Assembly (NCBI RefSeq): GCF_900177535.1
Contig: NZ_FXAJ01000002.1
Span: forward strand, 868,001 to 932,000
DNA from: Priestia filamentosa
Lineage (GTDB): Bacteria; Bacillota; Bacilli; Bacillales; Bacillaceae_H
Direction of reading: 5' to 3'
Length of the DNA: 64,000 nt
The notes under the pieces were generated by a model, which had not been told where the DNA came from, did no database searches, and was given only the letters and a program-made list of their open reading frames with translations. Every line of letters begins with the position of its first letter. Within the stretch, counting starts at the first letter, position 1. Shown here piece after piece: positions 17,147 to 25,834 of the stretch. The position numbers and the translations under genes were made by a program.

Positions 17147-18365
17147 TCATGATGCAATTGAAATAGCTCCTGTAATTAAGGCAAACACGATTAACATGAG
17201 GGATAAAATAATAACTGGAATAAGCGCATAACGTTGAAATGCTCCTAAATCTCTCCTGATAAGCTCTAATAATACCCACAGCGGGGCAGAAGTTGGACCC
17301 ATAGAATGTAAAGGCTGCCCAATTACTCCTGCCCTTGCTATTTCGATAGGATTTATTCCATATTCAGAAGCCGATTGAGCCAGAACAGGCAAGGCACCAA
17401 AGAAGAATGCATCGTTTGACATAAGAAAGCTTAATGGCAGACTAATTAATCCAACAATAATGGTGAAGAAAGGCCCTAAGGATTCTGGAACAATTTGGAG
17501 TAAATCAGATGCCATTGAATCTACCATTTTTGTTTCAGATAATATCCCTGTGAAAATTCCAGCTCCTAACACTAACATGACAACTGGCACAGCATGACTA
17601 GCATTTTCTTTAATCACGCTTTTTTGTTCTGCAAGATTAGGATGATTAACAGAAAGAGCGATTACAAAACCTATAATAAATAAAATAGGAAGAGGTGCTA
17701 GACCCAAGATTAGGGCTATCATAAGAGCAAGCGTTAATAAAAAGTTAAACCAAATTAACTTAACATTTTTAGGAGGATTGTCTGCAACAGTTGCGGCCAT
17801 TTCATTGTTGCTCTCCATACTTTTATTGACTCTTTCTAAATGTATAATTCCAATCCTTTTTCTCTCCATTCTCCCCATTACATATGCGGTTAGAATAATC
17901 CAGGCTGCACCAAATAGAATGGTAGGAATTAACGGTGTAAAGTACTCTGTAGAATCCAGTCCTAAGACACTTATTGCCCTTGTTGCAGCTCCTCCCTACG
18001 GTGTCATTCCTGAAACAGTACCTAAAGACATAACAGATATCGTAGCTAATACGAGTGGATTAATACCTATTTTTTTATAAATTGGTAACAAGGCAGAGCA
18101 GATAATCATGTAGCTTGTCGTTCCATCCCCATCTAAAGCCACTAATAATGCTAAAATGGCGGTTCCTATTCCAATCCTTACAGGATCACCTTTAGCTAGT
18201 TGTAATATCTTTCTAGAAATCGGATCAAATAAACCTGCATTCATCATAATTCCAAAATATAAAACGGCAAATAAGAGAAGTATAGCTGTAGGTGCGACTA
18301 TCTGGATTCCTTCTAGCATCATAGAACCTAGATTTTTACCAAATCCTCCTATTACAGCAAATATG
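17147..18365 (-). pseudogene. CitM-type citrate/carboxylate transporter, truncated and amber-interrupted
   Basis: The frame has CitMHS features: GIMMNAGLFDPISRKI, VALDGDGTTSYM and GTVSGMTP, then TAG at 17998-17996, then GGAATRAIS continuing in the same frame to LMIVFALITGAISIAS. The family motif here is GMTPWGG, so TGG became TAG. The first 30 or so residues are missing: at about 18355-18370 the frame runs out of family sequence and into an SDR gene read in another frame. The product would be a fragment of a membrane protein that imported a di- or tricarboxylate for this cluster. Confidence 0.88.
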
Positions 18366-18632
18366 AATGTCAATTCTCCCCAAACGTTTATAAGCCTGAT
18401 CAACCATGGAGTAAATTTGGTTAACATTTTGGATATCAGCTATCAGATAAGAGCAATTAGGATTAAATTCAATAAGTTCGCCCGTTGTTTTTTGCAAGTC
18501 TTCTTCGTTTCTGCCCGTAATAATCACGTCTGCGCCTAGTTGAACGAAAGCAAGTGCTATATCCTTCCCAATCCCCTTGCTTCCACCTACTACGAGGACT
18601 TTTTTTCCTTTAAGTTCAGAAAAATAGTTCAT
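18366..18632 (-). pseudogene. 5' remnant of a short-chain dehydrogenase/reductase
   Basis: ATG 18632, behind GGGGGGAAGGAA, starts an SDR: KKVLVVGGSKGIGKDIALAF is the Rossmann glycine motif, VIITGRNEEDLQKT the cofactor-selecting end of strand 2, and RLGRIDI the segment before the expected NNAG. Instead of NNAG the frame reads HICCNRRIW and stops, because the sequence passes into the CitM-like gene. Only about 90 of about 250 residues remain, so the catalytic Ser-Tyr-Lys set is absent. A deletion joined the two genes. Confidence 0.88.
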
Positions 18633-18677
18633 TTCCTTCCCCCCCATTTTGATAGACTGAGAATTTAAGGTGTATTG

Positions 18678-18890
18678 TTATGTTGTGGCTAAGGATGGAG
18701 ATTCTACTGTTCCATATGCTTCCTCATAGATGTTCTTAATTTCTTTAACGGTTAACCATCTAGGATTATTATTAAGCAGTCGATCAATTTTCTTGCTTTT
18801 TCTGCTAGATTTGAGATATCTTCAGCTGTAACTCCTACATCTTTCTTTGAGGCTTGTTGGAATTCCTACATCCTGAGCTAACTTAGCCAT
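18678..18890 (-). pseudogene. 3' remnant of an iron-containing alcohol dehydrogenase
   Basis: Three frames together give the C terminus of an Fe-ADH: AMAKLAQDVGIPTSLKE, then KKDVGVTAEDISNLAEKA, then KIDRLLNNNPRWLTVKEI and IYEEAYG, with TAA at 18680-18678. At least two frameshifts separate the pieces. The catalytic and metal-binding parts are gone; only about the last 60 residues remain. It is joined in frame to the 5' part of an aldehyde dehydrogenase. Confidence 0.82.
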
Positions 18891-19145
18891 GGCTTGAGCA
18901 GCACAATCTGCAGCTTTACTAAGAATCTCTGCACGGCGGTAAGCCGGCATTTTTTTCATTGTTTTATGGAAAACCTGATGTGCGGATTCAATCGCCTTTT
19001 TAGCATCTTCTTTTGAAGCTAAACTTACTTTCCCTACTACTTCTCCGCTAAAAGAGTTAATAACTTCCATTGTTTTTTCCTGTTCCTGCGTAACGGGTTT
19101 TCCCTCTATAAGTGAAGTAACTTTCATTAATTCAGTATTTATCAT
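18891..19145 (-). pseudogene. 5' remnant of an aldehyde dehydrogenase
   Basis: ATG 19145 overlaps the stop of the preceding racemase-like gene (ATGA). The first 85 codons match the NAD-aldehyde dehydrogenase N terminus: EVINSFSGEVVGKVSLASKE, AKKAIESAHQVF and KMPAYRRAEILSKAAD. After SKAADCAAQ the frame passes into Fe-ADH sequence. All catalytic residues (Cys, Glu) are missing. The translational overlap shows it was once coupled to the gene before it. Confidence 0.85.
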
Positions 19146-19822
19146 AAAACTATCTCCCTTTTCGATATTTCATTGACAATTGCTTTTACACTTATTTGTG
19201 GACTTGTTAGGATAGGTGTTGTCACACCGTCTATACTTTTCAAAGCTCTTGCCATACTAAATTGAGCAAAAAGAATAACGTCACAATCTCCACTCAGCTC
19301 TTTTACCTTTTCATGGATTAGTTCATCATGCTTGGCAGTGTTTCGATTCTGTAAGGCTTGGAATGCTTGTGGGATAACCTCTGTTTTGACAGAAATCTCT
19401 TTTCTCTTTTCACAAGATATCTTTTCTAATAATTTTGTTGTTGTTGGACCAGCTGCCTCTACGGTAGCGATAACCCCTATTCGATGTCCTATCTCTATTG
19501 CACGCTCTAACATACTTAAATCTGCGCTTAGTACGGGTACGTCGAATAAATGGCTAATTTCTTCCACGGCAGGAGTAAAAGATGAGCACGTTAGTAAAAC
19601 ACCATCTACGTCACTTTGTACCGCTTTTTCTACCAAATTTAATAAGCGTCTTTTCATATCTTTTGTGACAATGCCTGTTTCGTTTAATTCCACTATAAGA
19701 CTTTCATCCATGAAATTTATTAATCTAACTTGAGGTTCATAAACTTCAAAAGCCTCTAAGATAGGCTGAACTGAGTTCATTGTGGCATGGACGAGCCCAA
19801 TTTTATAATCTTTACTTGCCAA
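19142..19822 (-). CDS. Aspartate/glutamate racemase superfamily protein
   Basis: A 226-aa member of the Asp/Glu racemase fold. The first catalytic cysteine is C79 in GVLLTCSSFTPA. Where the second cysteine normally lies, the sequence reads DVILFAQFSMARA without Cys, so a two-base racemisation mechanism is doubtful; isomerase-, decarboxylase- or lyase-type members of this fold use fewer cysteines. It is the first gene of the decayed catabolic operon and starts 202 bp from a divergent LysR gene. No ribosome site is odd: TAGGAGGTAATAAG precedes ATG. Confidence 0.8.
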   Translation of the reverse strand: MASKDYKIGLVHATMNSVQPILEAFEVYEPQVRLINFMDESLIVELNETGIVTKDMKRRLLNLVEKAVQSDVDGVLLTCSSFTPAVEEISHLFDVPVLSADLSMLERAIEIGHRIGVIATVEAAGPTTTKLLEKISCEKRKEISVKTEVIPQAFQALQNRNTAKHDELIHEKVKELSGDCDVILFAQFSMARALKSIDGVTTPILTSPQISVKAIVNEISKREIVL

Positions 19823-20024
19823 CTTATTACCTCCTAACCAATTGTTGAATTCACTTTCAAAAGGTTTCCAAGAAAATAAAGTCTCTAAACTTTTTCTGAA
19901 TACACCTGAAAATAAAAGTTGTAGTAGTGATAAAACAAATGTATTACAATGATAGAAATTAATAAAATATTAAATTCCTATCAAAATCAATCGAAAAAAT
20001 TAATTACAGAAAAGAGGCTTACTC
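19823..20024. promoter_or_regulatory. Divergent promoter region between LysR and catabolic operon
   Basis: The 202-bp gap between divergently transcribed genes is the expected place for LysR binding. It is AT-rich (TTGTAGTAGTGATAAAAC around 19918 is the least biased segment), but I could not settle a single T-N11-A dyad. AAAAGAGGCTTACTC before 20025 is the LysR ribosome site. Confidence 0.4.
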
Positions 20025-20888
20025 ATGGATAAAAAGGATTGGCGGATTTTAGAGGCCGTTTATGCAGAGAAAAACATTACAAAAGCTGCTGAGCGTCTAT
20101 ATATTTCTCAGCCTACTCTCACATACCGTTTGCAACAAATTGAAAAAGAATTTAATATTAAACTTTTCTATCGAGGAAGAAGAGGAGTTGATTTTACGGA
20201 TCAAGGAGAAATGTTAGTGAACTATGCTAAAGATATGCTAAAGCAAAGACAAAAAATAGAAGAATTACTTTGGAACTCAGGTAACGAAATACGTGGAACT
20301 TTACGATTAAGCGTTTCAAGAACATTCGCCTTCTATCGATTACCGCAAATCTTAAAAGCTTTTAATGAGAAGTTTCCTAAAGTTGAATTTAATGTTAATA
20401 CGGGGGTAAATATTGAGGTCCTTCACTCTATATATCAACAAGATTCACATATTGGAATTGTAAGAGGCGAGCATAGTTGGCCAGGTAAAGTTGTGACATT
20501 AATGCAAGAGAACATCGCCATTTTATCTTCAAAAAAGGTTAATTTAGAGGGCCTCCCGTCTATGCGTAGAATTAGCTACAAAACGGATCCCACCTTAGAA
20601 ATGGTCATTGATAATTGGTGGAAAGATAACTTTTCTACTCCGCCTATTAGTCATATGAATGTTGACAATGTAGAAATAGCTAAAAGAATGGTTTTTAATG
20701 GATTAGGTTATTGTATTGCTCCAAGTATTGTACTAGAGGACAATGATGAGCTATACAAAATTCCCCTTAAAGATTCGAAGGAATCCCCAATAATATGGAA
20801 TACACGTATCCTATATAGGGAAGAACTTCTAGAATTAGAGATGGTAAAAGAGTTTGTTCACTTTATTCAAGAGTACCATCAATATTAA
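20025..20888 (+). CDS. LysR family transcriptional regulator
   Basis: The 287-aa protein has an N-terminal winged helix (MDKKDWRILEAVYAEKNITK, AAERLYISQPTLTYRLQQIE at about 20-40) and a periplasmic-binding-like effector domain from about residue 90, with GYCIAPSIVL near the C terminus. It is divergent from the racemase-ALDH-SDR-transporter-aldolase-kinase operon and 370 bp upstream of the codirectional dehydrogenase gene, so it probably regulates both. Effector unknown; a hydroxy acid is plausible from context. Confidence 0.9.
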   Translation: MDKKDWRILEAVYAEKNITKAAERLYISQPTLTYRLQQIEKEFNIKLFYRGRRGVDFTDQGEMLVNYAKDMLKQRQKIEELLWNSGNEIRGTLRLSVSRTFAFYRLPQILKAFNEKFPKVEFNVNTGVNIEVLHSIYQQDSHIGIVRGEHSWPGKVVTLMQENIAILSSKKVNLEGLPSMRRISYKTDPTLEMVIDNWWKDNFSTPPISHMNVDNVEIAKRMVFNGLGYCIAPSIVLEDNDELYKIPLKDSKESPIIWNTRILYREELLELEMVKEFVHFIQEYHQY

Positions 20889-21257
20889 ATTCCTCTCTAA
20901 GTCTATTTTATGTAGAAGATAATTACTAGTTTAAGTTCGGTGTAGTATTTAGTATATACCTAATATTTTGAAATATAGAGAGCCTGCTTTTTTATTAACT
21001 TAGTTTATAAGATTCCAAATATCCCTCTATTTATTTTTAGGTTCACCTACGTAACTGATTTAATGGTTCTTTCTTAATACACTATATTTTGCATTAAAGT
21101 TCTCTCTTTAACATTAGGGATTAAAAATTTCTATTTATAAACATAAAAAAATAATATTTTATTAATTTCTATCTTCGTATTACATTAATAGTATAAAGTT
21201 CAAGTTATTACAGGACTATTAAATTACCCTACTATATAGTGAAAGGATTGTTAAAAA
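20889..21257. other. Spacer with promoter of the dehydrogenase gene
   Basis: No gene. The 100 bp before 21258 are AT-rich with TAATAGTATAAAG near 21186-21198 as a possible -10 region, and the ribosome site GTGAAAGGATTG precedes ATG. No terminator hairpin is clear after the LysR gene. Confidence 0.35.
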
Positions 21258-22337
21258 ATGACCACTTATCGTTTGGGAGTGCTAGCTGGAGATGGAATTG
21301 GCCCTGAAATTGTAAGCGCTACAGTTGAAGCGTTTAAAACAGCCGCAGATAAGGTTGGAGTAAATATTGATTGGATTGATTTACCGATGGGATGGGAAGG
21401 AATAAAACAATATAATGACCCCCTTCCAGAATTCACTACAAATGCTTTGAAGGATACTCATGGATGGATACTTGGTCCTCATGATTCCGCTGCTTATCCA
21501 CTAGAACATAAAGTGAAACTTAATCCAAGCGGTGCCCTTCGTCATACGCTCGATTTATTTGCTAACATCCGCCCTGCTAAAACAATGCCAGGGATTAAAA
21601 GCGTAGTAGGAGAAGCTGACTTAGTTATCTTCCGTGAAAATACAGAAGGTTTTTATGCCGATCGAAACATGTTTGCGGGACATGGAGAATGGCAAATTAC
21701 GGAAGACGTTGTTGTGACTTCAGGTGTCTTCACAAGAAAAGCTGTGGAACGAATTGCTCATGCCGCCTTTAAAATGGCGATGAAGCGTCGTAAAAAAGTA
21801 ACCATCGTTCATAAAGCCAATGTTCTTCGATTAAGTACAGGGTTATTTTTAAACGTTTGTCGTGAGGTCGCAAAACAATATCCTGAAGTCACTGTAGATG
21901 ATTACCATATCGATGCAATGGCCGCTCATTTAGTACGTCGAGCGAAAGACTTTGATGTGATTGTAACAGAAAATATGTATGGAGATATTCTTTCAGACCT
22001 AGCAGGTGAACTTGTTGGAAGTCTCGGATTAGCTCCTTCCATTAATGCAAACGCAACTGTAGCTATGGCCCAAGCAGCCCACGGTTCTGCCCCGGATATT
22101 GCGGGTTTAAATATAGGAAATCCAACAGGGATGATGCTTTCAACTGTCATGTTAATGGAATGGCTCGCTGAACGGCATAATGATAACAATCTTGAAGAAA
22201 TAGGTAAATTGGTTGAGCAAAGTCTTTATCAATCACTTAAAGATGGAATTAAAACGAAAGATTTAGGAGGCAATGCTTCGACTTCAGAATTTGCAAAGGC
22301 TATCTCAGAAAGAATTAACCAAATCTTTGTAAATTAA
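21258..22337 (+). CDS. Isocitrate/isopropylmalate dehydrogenase family enzyme
   Basis: This 359-aa oxidative decarboxylase has family landmarks: LGVLAGDGIGPEIVSATVEA at the N terminus, GALRHTLDLFANIRP with substrate-binding arginines, IFRENTEGFYADR, KANVLRLSTGLF, the metal-binding DFDVIVTENMYGDILSDLAG and the NAD-binding AAHGSAPDIAG loop. It is not leuB-like by context, standing beside a LysR gene and a DUF1537 kinase cluster; tartrate/D-malate or a phospho-tetronate are candidates. In known tetronate clusters this oxidative step is done by PdxA2, which shares the fold. Followed by a strong terminator. Confidence 0.85.
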   Translation: MTTYRLGVLAGDGIGPEIVSATVEAFKTAADKVGVNIDWIDLPMGWEGIKQYNDPLPEFTTNALKDTHGWILGPHDSAAYPLEHKVKLNPSGALRHTLDLFANIRPAKTMPGIKSVVGEADLVIFRENTEGFYADRNMFAGHGEWQITEDVVVTSGVFTRKAVERIAHAAFKMAMKRRKKVTIVHKANVLRLSTGLFLNVCREVAKQYPEVTVDDYHIDAMAAHLVRRAKDFDVIVTENMYGDILSDLAGELVGSLGLAPSINANATVAMAQAAHGSAPDIAGLNIGNPTGMMLSTVMLMEWLAERHNDNNLEEIGKLVEQSLYQSLKDGIKTKDLGGNASTSEFAKAISERINQIFVN

Positions 22338-22340
22338 TAT

Positions 22341-22386
22341 AATCCCTGTCTGATTTAAAAGTTAATTTTCAAATCAGACAGGGATT
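22341..22386 (+). terminator. Strong rho-independent terminator
   Basis: AATCCCTGTCTGATTT (22341-22356) pairs perfectly with AAATCAGACAGGGATT (22371-22386) around a 14-nt loop, then TCTATTT. It starts 4 bp after the dehydrogenase stop. Confidence 0.9.
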
Positions 22387-22572
22387 TCTATTTATGTATG
22401 GCCACTGACTACTGAGGGTTCTGATTTATATTTTTGTCATCTATTTTTTAATTACCATAATGTTCGTTATCCATATTAAAAAACTAATTCTCAGTTTGTA
22501 TCTGATTTAATTTAATTAAAGCCTCTGTTACTGTTTAATGCTGGTTTAACACTTCTAAAGGGAAGTTTATGA

Positions 22573-22896
22573 TTAACATAATACCTGAATTAAAAAAAAT
22601 TCAACAAGCAAGATGATAAAACCTATAATAAAGGGTAAAAGAGAAAATTCTTCACCCTCTTCGTCTATAGCAGTTTGGTTCTGAGATATCTGCTCTTCTT
22701 TAACCAATTCATCTGGTGTAATAGCATAGATTTTACTCAGTTTAATCAAATTATCCATATCAGGATAATTCTTATTTGTTTCCCATCTGTAAATGGCTCG
22801 CCTAGATACATTCATTTGTTGAGCAAGGTTCTCTTGAGACATATTTTTCACTTCTCTTAATTTTTTCAATCGCTTACCCAAAGCCACTTTCATCAC
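22573..22896 (-). CDS. XRE-type regulator with C-terminal membrane anchor
   Basis: The 107-aa protein has an N-terminal helix-turn-helix (LGKRLKKLREVKNMSQENLA, then QMNVSRRAIYRWETNKNYPD), a short acidic linker and one C-terminal hydrophobic helix LLPFIIGFIILLVEFFLIQV. Membrane-anchored XRE proteins of this layout occur widely in Bacillus next to small membrane proteins. Two adjacent ATGs follow AAGGTAGGTG. No partner gene lies next to it; the spacers on both sides (235 and 406 bp) hold only the E2 element. Confidence 0.85.
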   Translation of the reverse strand: MMKVALGKRLKKLREVKNMSQENLAQQMNVSRRAIYRWETNKNYPDMDNLIKLSKIYAITPDELVKEEQISQNQTAIDEEGEEFSLLPFIIGFIILLVEFFLIQVLC

Positions 22897-23069
22897 CTAC
22901 CTTTCACTATTACTCTATAACAGATAAGTGAAATTATCTATAAACCCTTTGTAATAGGCATAAATCTTTAGTTAACAAGGTAAATGTTAGATATCAAAGA
23001 TGTATTTTTAGTTTATAGAGAAACAATTCAAGGAAGCTAAGAAAGCTTAATGCCCTTATAAAGGTAGAG

Positions 23070-23166
23070 AAATTTGTAAAGTCTGTAAAACCCGATAAAC
23101 TATTAATGTATTCCCCTATCCTTAATAAATAAGAAAATCCTTTGCAATTTATGGGCAAAGGATTTT
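23070..23166 (-). repeat. Dispersed 3'-element, copy E2, with terminator
   Basis: The hairpin AAAATCCTTTGC (23134-23145) / GCAAAGGATTTT (23155-23166) has T tracts on both sides. On the minus strand it is followed by TTAAGGATAGGGGAATACAT and TAATAGTTTATC, the box shared with copies E3 and E4. It lies 137 bp beyond the stop of the MDR gene at 23303. The rest of 22897-23302 shows no gene. Confidence 0.65.
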
Positions 23167-23302
23167 TTTTTATTAAGGGCTAGTCATTATAAGTAAATTA
23201 CCAAGAACCCTCATCATTTACAAATCAATAACATATAATAAATGTTCTTGATTTATACGATATAGAGGATCTATATCTTTATTCATGTATCCTATATCTT
23301 TA

Positions 23303-24283
23303 TTAGGTCATCGTTAGAAAAACTTTTCTTGATTCAGTGAGAGCTCTATGAACATTTACTAACGGAAAGGATTGAGAAATTTGGCTAAGTTGTAGAGTGT
23401 CATCTCGAATCATTTGTATAAGTTGATGAAAAGTAGCGTGCCATTCCTTTACAGAGATGTTTTTATTCCAATGCCGAAGATGAAAGATATCCGCTTGTGT
23501 TTGTGTACGTTCCATAATTTCCCGATAATTCAGAGAAACTCCTGACAGCAACCCAATACTTAAAAGGGTTCCTTTTGGTTGTAAGCAGAAGGCTAGATGA
23601 GTTCCTTCTATTCCTCCAATAGAGTCAATAGCAGCTGTAGCTCCTCTTCCCCGTGTTAAATCCATAACAGCTTCCTTTAGAGGTATCTCTTCTGTGTTAA
23701 TAACATAGGAAGCTCCTATCTCTAACAAGGAGGCTGTGTGTTTATCATTTCGAGTAATAGCAATAAGTCGGAATCCTATAATCTGAGATAATTGGGCAAA
23801 TATACGCCCTATAGAGGATCCACATGCATTGACAAGGAGGATATCATCCGGTTTAAGCTTTAACACTTGATTACAAATGACCCACGCTGTAATTGGATTA
23901 ATATATAACTGTGCAGCTATATGATTATGAATATCCTCAGGCAATATAATCGCTAATTTTGCTGGCGATGTCACAAATTCCTGCCAAGTCCCTTGTCCTC
24001 TCAAAGGAAGGACTCGTTTGCCAATAAACCATTTCGAAACGGAAGGTCCGACATCCTCTACAATTCCTACCCCTTCATAACCAGGTATGCTTGGCACCGT
24101 GATTCGGTTAGCGTATGAACCTGTAATCGGAATAATATCTGATGGATTGATAGGACTCATCTCCATTTTAACTAATAACTCTCCCTCCTGAGGTAATGGA
24201 ACATCTATTTCCTCTATACGTAAAACATCTGAGGGGTTCCCAAATTCATAATACTTAATACATATACCTTTTAAAGACATCAT
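23303..24283 (-). CDS. Zinc-free MDR oxidoreductase (quinone/enoyl reductase type)
   Basis: A 326-aa medium-chain reductase. The N-terminal GroES-like domain shows SPINPSDIIPITGSYANR and IPGYEGVGIVEDVG; the Rossmann domain has LLVNACGSSIGRIFAQLSQI with a slightly altered glycine motif. No catalytic or structural zinc cysteines are seen, so it belongs with quinone oxidoreductases and mitochondrial-type trans-2-enoyl reductases. AAGGAGGGAC precedes two adjacent ATGs. It stands alone; substrate unknown. Confidence 0.85.
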   Translation of the reverse strand: MMSLKGICIKYYEFGNPSDVLRIEEIDVPLPQEGELLVKMEMSPINPSDIIPITGSYANRITVPSIPGYEGVGIVEDVGPSVSKWFIGKRVLPLRGQGTWQEFVTSPAKLAIILPEDIHNHIAAQLYINPITAWVICNQVLKLKPDDILLVNACGSSIGRIFAQLSQIIGFRLIAITRNDKHTASLLEIGASYVINTEEIPLKEAVMDLTRGRGATAAIDSIGGIEGTHLAFCLQPKGTLLSIGLLSGVSLNYREIMERTQTQADIFHLRHWNKNISVKEWHATFHQLIQMIRDDTLQLSQISQSFPLVNVHRALTESRKVFLTMT

Positions 24284-24941
24284 GTCCCTCCTTGTTAAAA
24301 TTCTCTATTGAATTGAAAATACTTATCTTAGATTAAGAATATGATATTTTTACTCCAAAGACAAAAATTTAAAAAGAGAAATAATAACATGAGGGAATGT
24401 TGAATTAACATACTCAAAGCTATATATTAAAAAAATAAGAAAATGTTTAAAGGGATTATTTTTAACTTTCGTTTGAAGATAATATTATATAGAATGAGTT
24501 AGCATAAAATCTATTATCAATAGTATTGGTGAATTAGGAAGCATAGTTGATGATGTTTGGTATTACAAAACTACCGATAGCAAATAATAATAATACAATG
24601 ATTATAAGTGCGAGAACGTATTTGTCTATAACTAATTCCCCTCCCCAGTACTACTATTAAATATTTATTAAATGTTTAAAATTCTTTTTTATATCCTATA
24701 CACTCATAGTTAACATAACTTTATTATTGGAAACAAAAAGATGTAATCCTATTGTATAACAGCACGTTTACGCCTTTCCTTTTCCTTTATGTGTATTTTA
24801 TAGAACCCACTAAGTCATAATTACTACTTTTCTTTCTATGCCTTTTTCATCCTCGAAATTTAATTTGAATAAAAAGCAATTAATCGCTTTTTATCGCATA
24901 GCATTCAATATACTTAAAGAGTATCATCGTTTATTCTTCGA
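24284..24941. other. Long AT-rich spacer
   Basis: Apart from the candidate mini-protein at 24534-24632, no gene is evident. A stretch near 24770-24800 (CACGTTTACGCC, then TTTATGTGTATTTTATAG) faintly resembles the hairpin element family but its stem is not convincing. Confidence 0.4.
24534..24632 (-). CDS. Possible 30-aa membrane mini-protein without a standard start codon
   Basis: A strong GGGGAGGGG ribosome site is followed by a frame reading (V)IDKYVLALIIIVLLLFAI and then GSFVIPNIINYAS to TAA. The peptide is one transmembrane helix, like small Bacillus YjcZ-type proteins. No ATG, GTG or TTG opens the frame; GTT or ATA would have to start it, or a start codon was lost by mutation. Confidence 0.3.
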   Translation of the reverse strand, partial: VIDKYVLALIIIVLLLFAIGSFVIPNIINYAS

Positions 24942-25628
24942 TTATAACGTGAATTTCCCACCATGATAGCAATAGTAATTTTCAGCTTTAAGATTTTTAA
25001 TCTTTATCAGAGACTGTTCAGCTTTCTCAACATTTAAACAAAACTGTGGATTAGCAATGACTAATTCATGATTCTCTTTAACAGCTGCATCACCTGTAAT
25101 TATGCTTTTTAACCTTGGAAAATATAATGAAATATGCCCTGAAGTATGCCCTGGTGTTGCTACTACTCTACATTCATTATCTAAAATCACATCTCCATCA
25201 TTTACCTTTTTATTAATTAAAACAGGCTTCAAATTCTTTAGTTGTTGTATAAACCATTTACCAAATTCTATATCTTCATTTGACATATTTTCTAGCAGTT
25301 CTTCAGCTTGAACCAATCTTTCTGCCTTCAATTCACCACTAATGTATTTTGATTCAATTTCACTAGCTATAATAGTAATCCAAGGATACTTTTCTTTAAA
25401 TTCATATAAAGAACCTACATGATCATCATCATAGTGAGTAATAATTATATTTTTTAGATTATTCACTCCATATCCATTTTTTAGAATTTCACTTTCGATT
25501 AAAGTTAAAAAATTAGTATATCCTGTATCGACCAAGGTTAGTTCCTTATTCACTATAATTAAGCTAGGATAAATATAATTTTTTTGTCTATTAAATTCAT
25601 ATTCAATTGGTAATTCTATTATCTTCAT
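24942..25628 (-). CDS. MBL-fold metallo-hydrolase
   Basis: I chose ATG 25628 because GGAGGAAGAAAAA immediately precedes it; an ATG at 25643 lies inside that ribosome site. The 228-aa protein has the metallo-beta-lactamase motif as THYDDDHVGS (H65, D67-D69, H70), with Tyr where the second His of HxHxDH usually stands, ATPGHTSGH, the bridging ITGD and a C-terminal CYHGG. Family members hydrolyse thioesters, lactones or other esters. The His-to-Tyr change could alter the first zinc site. No operon partners. Confidence 0.82.
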   Translation of the reverse strand: MKIIELPIEYEFNRQKNYIYPSLIIVNKELTLVDTGYTNFLTLIESEILKNGYGVNNLKNIIITHYDDDHVGSLYEFKEKYPWITIIASEIESKYISGELKAERLVQAEELLENMSNEDIEFGKWFIQQLKNLKPVLINKKVNDGDVILDNECRVVATPGHTSGHISLYFPRLKSIITGDAAVKENHELVIANPQFCLNVEKAEQSLIKIKNLKAENYYCYHGGKFTL

Positions 25629-25784
25629 TTTTTCTTCCTCCATTGATTTCTTACTTAATTTTACTATTCACCTTAATAGAATTTTTACATAATCTCATTA
25701 CTTCACTATGTATAGATTATTCATTTTCAGTTCACATAGTGTTCGCTATAGTTATCAGATAGTCCTGTAATAATCAACTTTACC

Positions 25785-25821
25785 AAAAGCGGGATGTCTA
25801 TTAAATAGACATCCCGCTTTT
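25785..25821. terminator. Strong bidirectional terminator hairpin
   Basis: A perfect 17-bp stem begins AAAAGCGGGATGTCTAT and has a 3-nt loop, with A/T ends for both directions. It lies 14 bp past the remnant at 25835 on the minus strand. Confidence 0.85.
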
Positions 25822-25834
25822 CAGGCACATGCTC

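Noticed and set aside
24770-24800. Fifth copy of the hairpin plus TATACTTTTA box family
   Set aside because: Only a loose match (TGTGTATTTTATAG); no stable stem could be drawn.
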